In this document: one piece after another, positions 53,832 through 62,162 of the stretch | How positions within the stretch are numbered: the stretch's first letter is position 1 | How the letters are laid out: each line of letters begins with the position of its first letter | Assembly (NCBI RefSeq): GCF_038022665.1 | Contig: NZ_CP150629.1 | Span: 912,480-976,479, forward strand | Direction: 5' to 3' | From: Methanolobus sp. WCC4 | Lineage (GTDB): Archaea > Halobacteriota > Methanosarcinia > Methanosarcinales > Methanosarcinaceae | Length of the DNA: 64,000 nt | Notes under the pieces: model-generated | What the model was told of the DNA's origin: nothing | Databases searched by the model: none | What the model saw: the letters and a program-made list of their open reading frames with translations, nothing else | Made by a program: the position numbers and the translations under genes

Positions 53832-56800
53832 TCATCCCTTTCTTCTAAGTACCACGAAACCAAGTATCAGGGCAACAATGATGACAAATGCTATTAAAAG
53901 CGGAGCAGGTGTGCTCTTAACAGGTATATTTCCGTCATCTGTAGGAATTTCCTGCATTGTATCCTGTATGTCCGATGCAAGCTCCTCACTTTCCTCTTCA
54001 CCGGGGGACATGTAAGAGACAAGAGGTTCATCATCTTCCGAATCGATGATCCCGTCTCCATCAGTGTCAGGGTCGAAAGGATCAGTTCCCATCCTTCTTT
54101 CTATGAAATCATAAAGTCCATCACGGTCAGAATCCAGCGGACCGTCATCATCATTGTTGTCAGTCTGCTCAACAGTAGCAGCCCTTGCTCCACCGGAGAG
54201 TCCGTAAGTACTGAAATGGGAGATATTGGCCCACATGTATCCCTCGTATTCCTTGCCATCGATGATGTCATTATCGGTGTTTATTCCGATGTTGTGTACC
54301 CAGTCCATATCAGTGCTCAGTTCTTCCCAGTTACCACTGGTCTCATTGTACCAGACCATTGAAAGGGTGGATTCATCGATATCTCCGGCATCGTTACCAT
54401 CAAGGTCACCGGTCCTGTCAAGGTCACGGGCTGTGTAGTAGATGACTATCATTGCACGCTGAATATTGTTGACAGTTCCGTTCATGACATTATCACTTAC
54501 ATCGATATCCAGGAACTTGACACCAAGTTCTCCTGATGATAATCCATAACTCATGTTATGAGGAAGTTCATCCTCGCTATACAGGGTCAGTTCTATGGAA
54601 GGCTTTTCAGGCTCTTTAAGCTCTACCATTACGTAAAGTCCCATCTTATCAATGGCATCTGCCCTGAACTCATTAACCTCTTTCTGGTATTCCATTTCTC
54701 CGGAATCTGTCTTGAAGAGTTCAAGCACTTTGTAATGGTCATTTGGATATGGGTGTGAGAGCATTACAACGGTCTGGTTCTCAGTCCAGACATCATACTC
54801 GACCGCGAACCTGTCATAATCAGATCCCTGCATTTCAGTAAGAACAGCCGGTGATACAGAAGCAAGTATATTCATGGTAATGTTACCTGCTGTTGTATTG
54901 TCGGTTCCGGGTCTTCCTACAAACAGGATGTTTTCCATATCGGAATAGTTGCCAATTTCTGCTGGCTGGAAAATAGTCACATTTGTGTATCGTTCAAGAT
55001 CCTCTATCAGCTCAAGAGTATCTTCATCCTCATCATAGCTGACCCAGATATTCTCAACATTTGCTGCAAATGAATATGGATCTTCGGAATCATTCAGACC
55101 ATTTCCATCAGTGTCAGCGTTAGTAGGATCAGTTCCGTTATTGAACTCGAACATGTCGGAGAGACCATCACCATCAGTATCGTTGTTGTTTGGATCCATC
55201 CTGTTATTGATCTCCTTACCGTCAGGCAGGCCATCGCCATCGCTGTCGTTGTTCTTTGCACTGGTATTGTACAGGAGTTCAAGACCATCCATCAGTCCGT
55301 CACCATCAGTGTCTGAATTGTTGGCAGAACATTTTTCCTTCTTCTCTGCATTATCGAACATACAGTCACCATCTGTGTCCGGATTTCTTGGATTGGAACC
55401 AAAGTCGAATTCTTCCTTATCGCTCAGATCATCGCCATCAGTATCCTTCTTTGTCGGATCAGAACCAAAGTCGAATTCTTCCTTATCAGTAAGACCATCA
55501 CCATCAGTATCAACTACCTTCGGATCGCTTCCAAAGATGATCTCGGTGTAGTCATCCAGACCATCACCATCGGTATCATAGTGAGTGACATTAGTTCCTA
55601 TTGTGAATTCCACATAGTCGCTCAGACCATCACCATCTGTATCAACAACACATGGGTTGGAAGAACAGTTATACTCCTGAAGATCGGTCAGACCCTCAAA
55701 GTCAGTATCCTTCACAAGAGGCTCACTTTTCACATGGACAGTATATGTACCGGAATCATTGGTAAAAGTAACATCCCATCCGGCTGTTTCGTTGTTATCG
55801 AACAGACCATCACCATCAGTATCTATGGTATCAGATACGTTACGTGGTGGAACATCTGTGATCTGGGAGAACTTCTGTATGCGGTTTCCACCACCTGGGT
55901 AATAAGAAGAACCCTCACTTACATAGACATTCTCATCTACATCAATTGCAATGCCTGTTGGATGAATGAATTCACTATCATTTACTCCATATTGCCCCCA
56001 TCTGGTTATGAAGAAACCATCTGAGCTGAATTTCTCAATATGACTATTACCTGTGTCTGCAATGTAGACATATCCATACGGATCAACTTCAAGTGCCTCA
56101 GGCCATGAGAAATTATTCACAAGGGAACCTTCGCTTCCCCATCTTGTGATAAATGTTCCATTGGGATCGAACTTGAATATTCCATTATTTGACCAGTCGT
56201 ATCCATCTGTCATGTAGAAATATCCATCCGGAGAAATTGCCATGGCGGCTAAACTTTCAAAAACAGTGTCTCCCCCAGTATATACCATATTTCCTATCTG
56301 CTTTCCGCTTGAATTGAAAATATCAAACGGTCCGCCAAAGATGTATCCATTATTGTCAACTGTGATACTGCGATAATCACCGTAAGTTAATGAATTATCC
56401 CATGAACAAATGAAATTACCATCTGAATCGAATTTCTGGATTTGAAGTGGATAATTTACAAGCACATAGAGATTATTGTCCTGATCTATGTCAATATCAG
56501 ACAACCAGGAACTATCATCCATAGAAACATTCCATTTATCAATGAAATTTCCATTGGAATCGAATTTCTGAATGCGATGGTTACCTGAATCTGCAACGTA
56601 GACATAACCTTCAGAATCAACTACAACTCCGCCTGTTGTATCAAATTCACCATCACCTGTGCCGGCAGTACCCCACTTTGTCTCAAAATTCACATATGTC
56701 ATATATTGAGGATCAGCAACGTCAGAAACTCCATCACCGTCAGTATCTGATGACATTGGATTCAGGAAACTCCAGTATTCCATCTGGTCATCAATACCGT

Positions 56801-59777
56801 CATCATCACTATCAGCGTCAAGAGGGTCGGAGTGTACTGTCATATTGAAAGCCTGTCCGCTATAATTGAAACTGATCTCCCAGCCATTGATCTCTTTGTA
56901 ATCTGACATGTTATCATTGTCAGAATCATAGTCATTCAGGTCTGTTCCGTAGATAAGTTCCATCCTGTCGCTCAAACCATCGCCATCTCTGTCGGCATAT
57001 GCAGGATCCGTTAAACTCTCATTGAGCTCAAATGCATCACTCAGGCCATCACCGTCAGTATCCCATGACCACGGGAAAGGATCGACACTGTTGTTAAGAC
57101 CATCAAAATCCCTGTCCTGTGTTGATATTTGATACCAGTCTGCAAAGTCACCTATGTTTGCCGGGAATACATCAAAGTAAAGCATATCTACCTCATCGCT
57201 CATAGTTCCGGCTTCGTTAACCAATGTGTACTTGTAACCGTTCCAGAAATCCCATTCAATTCTGCGATCGGTGTACACTACATTATAATCTGCCTCGAAC
57301 ACAATTGGGATTGGGAAGTTTCCGGTTCCCGATTCAGGCTCTATCCATGCACCTACTTCGTAGGTTGTGTTCTTATAATCAGGATTTGATTCAAATGTTG
57401 ATACAACATTGCTGAAATCACCATAATCAGAGCTCCAGTACGAAACTGGTGTGGCACCTTGCATCCATCTCCTTATTTTGTAATGAGGAACGATGTAACT
57501 ATTCTCCACATCCTGCCAGGTACCTGAAGATGTCTTCGTTATCGTTCCATTAATGTAACTCTTGAAGGTAACTCTGTCACCTGCGCTCAAACCGTTATTG
57601 TCATGATCATTCGTATCAAGTGAAGTATTGATTACACCAAGCGAACACTCCGTATTCGGATAGGTCTCGTGGAATTTGCTCACAAGCGATGCTACCAGGT
57701 CAGATACACCCAGTCCAAAGAATCCAAGGATAAAGTCCGCCAGAGCTACAAGACCAAGAATGATACCGCCGACAAGTGCAATTATCCATCCAACATAAGG
57801 TATGAAACTACATGCTAAAAGAATAGCACCAATTGCAAACATCACAATCGCATATCCGGCCATAATTGAGGCATATACAGCACCCTGCAGCGTACCTGTA
57901 TTTGACCAGCCCTCGCTCATCGCGATCTCAAAGAAACCCCATATAGCAAATCCCAGATCAAGTGCAAGCCCTATAACCAGTGTAACTGCACCAATTACAC
58001 TGAAAACCTTACCAATCCCGCTAACACATTTTGTAAATGTATTAGCTATCTTCATGGCTTCACCCCAGCCTTTGCCAACAATATTCACAAGCATGTACAC
58101 TCTGTATGTGATTTCCACTGTATTTGCAACTACATCTGCAAGAGATGAAATTACAAAGAAACTGCCACTTACCCAGGATTGAATACCATCAAGAATCTCT
58201 ATTGTTTTCTGATCACTGAAGTCTATCAGCGTATCACCGATGGCAGTTACCTTTGATTCACCCACGTTCCAGACAATCGAGAGAGTAGTTAAAGCAGAAC
58301 GTGTATCCTCATCTGCATTAATTGCATCACACCAGCCAGCAATTTCGTTTGACACGGTTTCGCTTTCTGCCACAGAATTATCTGATGTATTGAACCAGTT
58401 TGTCTTGAGGGTCTTTAAGGAAATGACAGGCTCACTGCGCATATCTATTGAAATATCATTACCGACCATGTATGAGCCGGAGCCAAGATCCGACAGATCC
58501 TTTTTAGAGAAATCATTCTGTAATGCTGCAATAACCGGAAGAACACGATCTTCCGGAAAGGAATCAAGTGCATTCGGTGTCAGTTTGGTGGTAAGACCTT
58601 TTGTACCCAGATCACGATGTGCAAAATCCCCTATATCAGATGAAATTGTAACATTATGACTGGCAAGCTCCTGTGGCATATCCTGAACGGTGGACGAGTT
58701 GTTTCTCAGGAATGAATATGCCAGCACAAAATTGCTTGCAATAGTCTGGTTGAGATCATCAGTGTAGAAAACCCCAATGTCGCTTCCATAGCTTTCCTCA
58801 ACACTGAAACCAGTGAGTGTGAAATTTTCCCTGTATGATACAATGGTGGTGGTATCTGTAAGTATTGTTACATTGTCTTCATCCAGGCTGTCGGTATTTG
58901 CCTGTACAAGCCACAGAAGACTTGCATTTACATGAATATCAGTAGTTTCTGACTGAGGGTAGAACATCTTTCCTGCAAAGGCAGTTTCCCCTCCAAGACC
59001 ATTGACCTGGAAAAGTGGGACATACGCTTTGTCACCGGAAATACCTATTCCATAATCCTCAACATCTTCCTGGTCAGGAACAGCATCCATTGTGAGTTCC
59101 AGTAGTGGTACAAGAAGCAGATCATCATGGGAGTTATCCAGATCCTGCATGGTGCTCTTATTGTCGTATGGCCAGTCCCATTCCGTATAGGCAAGCCTTA
59201 TATGTTCAGGTACTTCGGGAAGAAGCTGGAAATCCATGTAAACAGGATTACCATTTGTGCTTACATCAAAGCTGAAAGTGTCATAATTCACTGAACATGC
59301 AAAAGGAGAAGGATCTACCCTGTCCTCTACACCGTCATCATCATTGTCAAAATCCCATATATTTGAAACACCATCAGAGTCAATATCAAGTGACAATACA
59401 TCAGTAACTTCGAAATTATCAGGCAGACCATCATAGTTGGAATCAACTTTCAATGGGTCTGAAAGATAGAGAACAGATTCATTATAATCGTCAAGTTGGT
59501 CAAAATCAGAATCAGTATTATTAATATCAGTTCCGAGGACAAGTTCTACGGAATCGGGCAACCCATCGCCGTCAGCATCAGTTGGATCGGTTGTCAGGTT
59601 GATAAGTTCCAGAACATCCAGACCACTGCCAGACGGAGTTTGTGTTGTTAGCTGCGACACCATGGACAAAGCAATGACCGAATCCTGCGGAACATAAGAT
59701 CCTTCTTCATTACCGTACAGGTCTTCGTTAGCTGCCGCTGTAGCCGGATAGAATTGGGCACACAATAATGTGAGCAC
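53832..59777 (-). CDS. Giant surface protein with calcium-binding and NHL repeats
   Basis: An exported protein of at least 1981 residues. In order: signal peptide; Asp-rich thrombospondin type 3-like calcium repeats (DPTDADGDGLPDSVE, about 50-155); a long region without recognised domain; a strongly hydrophobic block (about 610-720, with VFSVIGAVTLVIGLALDLGF and VGWIIALVGGIILGLVALAD); more Asp-rich repeats (about 930-1070); an NHL-type beta-propeller (about 1080-1320, GYVYVADSGNHRIQKF); at least nine further DTDGDGL repeats (about 1340-1550); a PGF-like sandwich region; a final Asp-rich pair; and a C-terminal helix LLIAFVIIVALILGFVVL-RRKG. A surface scaffold or adhesin is likely. The only canonical start is GTG 59777, but an ATT at 59808-59810 may be used. 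Confidence 0.8.
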   Translation of the reverse strand: MLTLLCAQFYPATAAANEDLYGNEEGSYVPQDSVIALSMVSQLTTQTPSGSGLDVLELINLTTDPTDADGDGLPDSVELVLGTDINNTDSDFDQLDDYNESVLYLSDPLKVDSNYDGLPDNFEVTDVLSLDIDSDGVSNIWDFDNDDDGVEDRVDPSPFACSVNYDTFSFDVSTNGNPVYMDFQLLPEVPEHIRLAYTEWDWPYDNKSTMQDLDNSHDDLLLVPLLELTMDAVPDQEDVEDYGIGISGDKAYVPLFQVNGLGGETAFAGKMFYPQSETTDIHVNASLLWLVQANTDSLDEDNVTILTDTTTIVSYRENFTLTGFSVEESYGSDIGVFYTDDLNQTIASNFVLAYSFLRNNSSTVQDMPQELASHNVTISSDIGDFAHRDLGTKGLTTKLTPNALDSFPEDRVLPVIAALQNDFSKKDLSDLGSGSYMVGNDISIDMRSEPVISLKTLKTNWFNTSDNSVAESETVSNEIAGWCDAINADEDTRSALTTLSIVWNVGESKVTAIGDTLIDFSDQKTIEILDGIQSWVSGSFFVISSLADVVANTVEITYRVYMLVNIVGKGWGEAMKIANTFTKCVSGIGKVFSVIGAVTLVIGLALDLGFAIWGFFEIAMSEGWSNTGTLQGAVYASIMAGYAIVMFAIGAILLACSFIPYVGWIIALVGGIILGLVALADFILGFFGLGVSDLVASLVSKFHETYPNTECSLGVINTSLDTNDHDNNGLSAGDRVTFKSYINGTITKTSSGTWQDVENSYIVPHYKIRRWMQGATPVSYWSSDYGDFSNVVSTFESNPDYKNTTYEVGAWIEPESGTGNFPIPIVFEADYNVVYTDRRIEWDFWNGYKYTLVNEAGTMSDEVDMLYFDVFPANIGDFADWYQISTQDRDFDGLNNSVDPFPWSWDTDGDGLSDAFELNESLTDPAYADRDGDGLSDRMELIYGTDLNDYDSDNDNMSDYKEINGWEISFNYSGQAFNMTVHSDPLDADSDDDGIDDQMEYWSFLNPMSSDTDGDGVSDVADPQYMTYVNFETKWGTAGTGDGEFDTTGGVVVDSEGYVYVADSGNHRIQKFDSNGNFIDKWNVSMDDSSWLSDIDIDQDNNLYVLVNYPLQIQKFDSDGNFICSWDNSLTYGDYRSITVDNNGYIFGGPFDIFNSSGKQIGNMVYTGGDTVFESLAAMAISPDGYFYMTDGYDWSNNGIFKFDPNGTFITRWGSEGSLVNNFSWPEALEVDPYGYVYIADTGNSHIEKFSSDGFFITRWGQYGVNDSEFIHPTGIAIDVDENVYVSEGSSYYPGGGNRIQKFSQITDVPPRNVSDTIDTDGDGLFDNNETAGWDVTFTNDSGTYTVHVKSEPLVKDTDFEGLTDLQEYNCSSNPCVVDTDGDGLSDYVEFTIGTNVTHYDTDGDGLDDYTEIIFGSDPKVVDTDGDGLTDKEEFDFGSDPTKKDTDGDDLSDKEEFDFGSNPRNPDTDGDCMFDNAEKKEKCSANNSDTDGDGLMDGLELLYNTSAKNNDSDGDGLPDGKEINNRMDPNNNDTDGDGLSDMFEFNNGTDPTNADTDGNGLNDSEDPYSFAANVENIWVSYDEDEDTLELIEDLERYTNVTIFQPAEIGNYSDMENILFVGRPGTDNTTAGNITMNILASVSPAVLTEMQGSDYDRFAVEYDVWTENQTVVMLSHPYPNDHYKVLELFKTDSGEMEYQKEVNEFRADAIDKMGLYVMVELKEPEKPSIELTLYSEDELPHNMSYGLSSGELGVKFLDIDVSDNVMNGTVNNIQRAMIVIYYTARDLDRTGDLDGNDAGDIDESTLSMVWYNETSGNWEELSTDMDWVHNIGINTDNDIIDGKEYEGYMWANISHFSTYGLSGGARAATVEQTDNNDDDGPLDSDRDGLYDFIERRMGTDPFDPDTDGDGIIDSEDDEPLVSYMSPGEEESEELASDIQDTMQEIPTDDGNIPVKSTPAPLLIAFVIIVALILGFVVLRRKG

Positions 59778-59899
59778 AACAAATAGCTTAAAAGAAATGT
59801 TTTTATAAATAGTACCACCAATAATTTATTGTGAAGTACTACTATAAGTAATTTAATATTCTGATAGTGTTTCTGAATAAGTCATTATGATTATGATTC

Positions 59900-60481
59900 T
59901 CAATATACCCACACGATCTCAGGTTCCTTTTTAGGCGGTTCTTCAGGTTCTTTTACTGGATATCCAAACACAATAGGTGCAATGACCCTGTAATCAGGCG
60001 TGATGCCCAGCTCTTCCAGTATCTCCGGATTATCCTGGATGAAACAACCTGTTCCTACCCAGCAGCTCCCGATTCCCATGGAGTGGGCTGCAAGCATCAT
60101 GTTCTCGGCGCACAGTGCACAGTCATAGTCTACAGCCACATCTGCATTGTTACCCAGAACTATTATGAGGACAGGTGCATCGTAGAATATATGGAACTCC
60201 TCTTTTTCAAGTTTCTTTTTGAACTCCACAGCAGCATCATTGGTGGCCTCTTCCAGCATGGCAAGTAAACGTGGTTTGCAGTGGTCTGACATCCTTTTCA
60301 TCATTTCACGATTCTTCACCACAACAAAGAACCATGGCTGACTGTTAAAACCGGAAGGTGCATGAATCCCGGCATCAATTATTGTCTTGATGTCTTCATC
60401 ACTTACTTCCCTGTCAGTATATTCCATGACACTTCTTCGTGTCTTTATATTTTCAATTACACTATTTTCTTCCACTCCCAT
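59900..60481 (-). CDS. Nitroreductase-family flavoprotein
   Basis: A 193-residue FMN enzyme of the nitroreductase superfamily. Motifs are TRRSVMEYTDREV, the FMN-binding HAPSGFNSQPWFFVVVKN, CALCAENMMLAAHSMGIGSCWVG and APIVFGYPVKEPE. The natural substrate is unknown; members reduce nitro groups, quinones or flavins. The cysteine pair near residues 122 and 125 is unusual but not in a recognised site. It is the last gene of a minus-strand cluster encoding FTR-like, glutaredoxin and Rieske proteins, with 12 bases to the next gene, so a redox role in a shared operon is likely. Confidence 0.88.
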   Translation of the reverse strand: MGVEENSVIENIKTRRSVMEYTDREVSDEDIKTIIDAGIHAPSGFNSQPWFFVVVKNREMMKRMSDHCKPRLLAMLEEATNDAAVEFKKKLEKEEFHIFYDAPVLIIVLGNNADVAVDYDCALCAENMMLAAHSMGIGSCWVGTGCFIQDNPEILEELGITPDYRVIAPIVFGYPVKEPEEPPKKEPEIVWVY

Positions 60482-60493
60482 GGAATCACTCCC

Positions 60494-60835
60494 TTATTTC
60501 TTTGATCTTAGGAAATCCTGCAGAGATATCTGCATCAGACTGTCAGGATCATCAACGTCCTTATGAACATACATACCACACCAGCAACGCTTCATGGCAT
60601 CATAGTGTTCCCTGTGGAACGGTATGCATGGACAGACAAGTTTCATGTCATGTTCCCTTTCGTCTGTGAGGCCCTGGCATGGGCAGAAAGGATGACCTTT
60701 CTCTTTCTCGATGTTGACCTCCTGTTCAAGCAGGAAATCCACAAGTTCCGTATCAGGACTGAACTTGTAGCCCAGAGGGTCCACTACCTTTGCGAACATT
60801 TCCCTGAGTTTCTCTTTCCTTTTTTCGGTGTCCAT
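60494..60835 (-). CDS. Ferredoxin-thioredoxin reductase catalytic-subunit-like protein
   Basis: A 113-residue FTR catalytic (beta) chain homolog. Three CxC-type pairs are visible: CPC at 51-53, CPC at 68-70 and CWC at 84-86. Plant and cyanobacterial FTR has CPC, CPC and CHC; here the His is Trp and the spacings (14 and 13) differ. The protein should bind a [4Fe-4S] cluster next to a redox-active disulfide and pass electrons to a thioredoxin or glutaredoxin. The glutaredoxin-like gene 6 bases upstream is the obvious partner. No variable alpha subunit is present, as in other archaea. Confidence 0.82.
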   Translation of the reverse strand: MDTEKRKEKLREMFAKVVDPLGYKFSPDTELVDFLLEQEVNIEKEKGHPFCPCQGLTDEREHDMKLVCPCIPFHREHYDAMKRCWCGMYVHKDVDDPDSLMQISLQDFLRSKK

Positions 60836-60841
60836 CTTCTA

Positions 60842-61090
60842 TCACAACCCTAGCAGGTCTGCATACTTATTCGGGTTATAGCCCACCACTACATCCTCAT
60901 CGATCAGCACGAACGGGAACGACATCTCCGAACCATGTGCCTTACAATCCTCACGTATGGCATTTTTCGTAGCTTCATCCGCCTTATCATAATCGGTATA
61001 CTCAAAGGGAATATCATGTTCCCTGAAGAATTTCTTCGCCCTCATGCACCATGGGCAGGTACTGAGGGTATACATAACTACTTTCTTCAT
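60842..61090 (-). CDS. Glutaredoxin-like protein
   Basis: An 82-residue thioredoxin-fold protein with the active site STCPWCMRAK (Cys12 and Cys15) and the cis-proline segment MSFPFVLIDEDVVVGYNP. CPWC differs from the classical CPYC of glutaredoxins and is found in archaeal redoxins. It lies between the FTR-like gene and a Rieske gene and overlaps the latter by four bases. The inferred role is a disulfide carrier reduced by the FTR-like protein rather than by glutathione, which methanogens lack. Confidence 0.85.
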   Translation of the reverse strand: MKKVVMYTLSTCPWCMRAKKFFREHDIPFEYTDYDKADEATKNAIREDCKAHGSEMSFPFVLIDEDVVVGYNPNKYADLLGL

Positions 61091-61428
61091 TCGCCGGCAC
61101 CTTCCACTTCAGTTATCATATTCACAAAAACACTTCCGTCCGTGACCTTTGTCTCATAGGTGGGTACCATGATCTCCTTTGCATCAAGGAACTCTCCGGT
61201 ACGGACATCGAATCTCCAGTCATGGCACGGACATGTTATCACGTACTGGTCCAGAGTACCTTTCGACAACGGACATTCCATATGAGGACATTTGTTGGAC
61301 ATGGCAAAAAAGACGCCTTCCTTTTTGAGAAGAAGGACCTTGTTACCTTCAAGTAGCAATGCTCTTTTCTCTCCTTCAGGAAGTTCATCTTCCTTAATGG
61401 CCATGATCCATTTGTTTTCTAGATCCAT
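61087..61428 (-). CDS. Rieske [2Fe-2S] protein, first gene of the trio from the redox side
   Basis: A 113-residue single-domain Rieske protein of the NirD/biphenyl-dioxygenase-ferredoxin type. Cluster ligands are CPH near residue 47 (NKCPHMECPL) and CPCH near residue 66 (ITCPCHDWRFDVRTG). No membrane anchor or catalytic domain is present, so it is a soluble electron carrier. The start at 61428 is preferred over a GTG at 61434. Overlaps the glutaredoxin gene by four bases. The partner is unknown. Confidence 0.88.
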   Translation of the reverse strand: MDLENKWIMAIKEDELPEGEKRALLLEGNKVLLLKKEGVFFAMSNKCPHMECPLSKGTLDQYVITCPCHDWRFDVRTGEFLDAKEIMVPTYETKVTDGSVFVNMITEVEGAGE

Positions 61429-61446
61429 AAACACATTCCTGTTGTA

Positions 61447-61752
61447 TCATGTAAGAACGGATATCTTCCCGTCCTTTACCTGTGTTTCATATACGTTCAC
61501 CCGGATCCTGTCGGATGCTATATATGCTCCTGTTCTGATATCAAAGGTCCAGCTATGGCATGGACATTTGATAGAATGATCCTGAATGAGGCCACCCTGA
61601 AGCGGGCAGTTCATATGAGGGCAGCGATTCTCAAGGGCAAATACCTCGTCATCGATACGAATAAGGAGTAACCTCTTATCCCCTATCTCAACAGGTTTCA
61701 TTTTCCCTTCTTTGACTTCATTGTCATCCGCAGCGATGTTCCACGAGGTCAT
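61447..61752 (-). CDS. Rieske [2Fe-2S] protein, second of trio
   Basis: A 101-residue soluble Rieske carrier with ENRCPHMNCPLQGG (Cys44, His46) and IKCPCHSWTFDIRTG (Cys63, His66) as cluster ligands. It is clearly related to the flanking two but not a recent copy. It begins 24 bases after the third gene and ends 18 bases before the first, so all three are probably one transcript. Its role is inferred to be electron transfer in the same redox system. Confidence 0.87.
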   Translation of the reverse strand: MTSWNIAADDNEVKEGKMKPVEIGDKRLLLIRIDDEVFALENRCPHMNCPLQGGLIQDHSIKCPCHSWTFDIRTGAYIASDRIRVNVYETQVKDGKISVLT

Positions 61753-61776
61753 AGGTCATCTCTTCTCACAATAATC

Positions 61777-62091
61777 TCACAAAAGAACGAGTATATCGCC
61801 GTCTTCCACCTTGTTATCATACATGTCAAGGACCTCGTCCTCATCACCCTGGTATTCCCCGGACCGGATATCGTATTCCCATCCGTGACACGGGCATTTC
61901 AGTATGAACTCACCACTGAATGTTCCTTTTGAAAGGCGACAACCCATATGTTTGCATTTACCAAAAAGAGTGTAGATCTCCCCGTTCTTCCTTACCAGAA
62001 GTACAGGTTTCCCTTTCACTCTGGCAAACCCAATGCCCCCTTCTTTCAGGTCACTATCCTTCAACGCAAAGTACCATGACTTCTCCGACAT
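61777..62091 (-). CDS. Rieske [2Fe-2S] protein, third of trio
   Basis: A 104-residue soluble Rieske carrier with FGKCKHMGCRLSKGT (Cys46, His48) and LKCPCHGWEYDIRSG (Cys66, His69). It has Lys where its relatives have Pro in the first motif. The start at 62091 is chosen for GGGAGG just upstream; the frame stays open to 62166, but that would reach into the MATE gene's end. It is the first gene of the redox operon. The cluster of three Rieske proteins with glutaredoxin and FTR is uncommon. Confidence 0.85.
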   Translation of the reverse strand: MSEKSWYFALKDSDLKEGGIGFARVKGKPVLLVRKNGEIYTLFGKCKHMGCRLSKGTFSGEFILKCPCHGWEYDIRSGEYQGDEDEVLDMYDNKVEDGDILVLL

Positions 62092-62162
62092 TCGTACCTC
62101 CCGTATATAAGCACTGTTCCAAAAATATAAATACCTGTCGTGAAATGAAAATAGGAGCAAGC

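Noticed and set aside
54000-57100. Repeated Asp-rich DNA units resembling a CRISPR or satellite array
   Set aside because: The periodicity comes from codons for DTDGDGL calcium repeats in one continuous reading frame; there are no regular spacers.
58240-58659. Antisense open frames inside the giant surface protein, glutamate synthase and nif genes
   Set aside because: They are by-products of codon bias opposite clearly conserved proteins.
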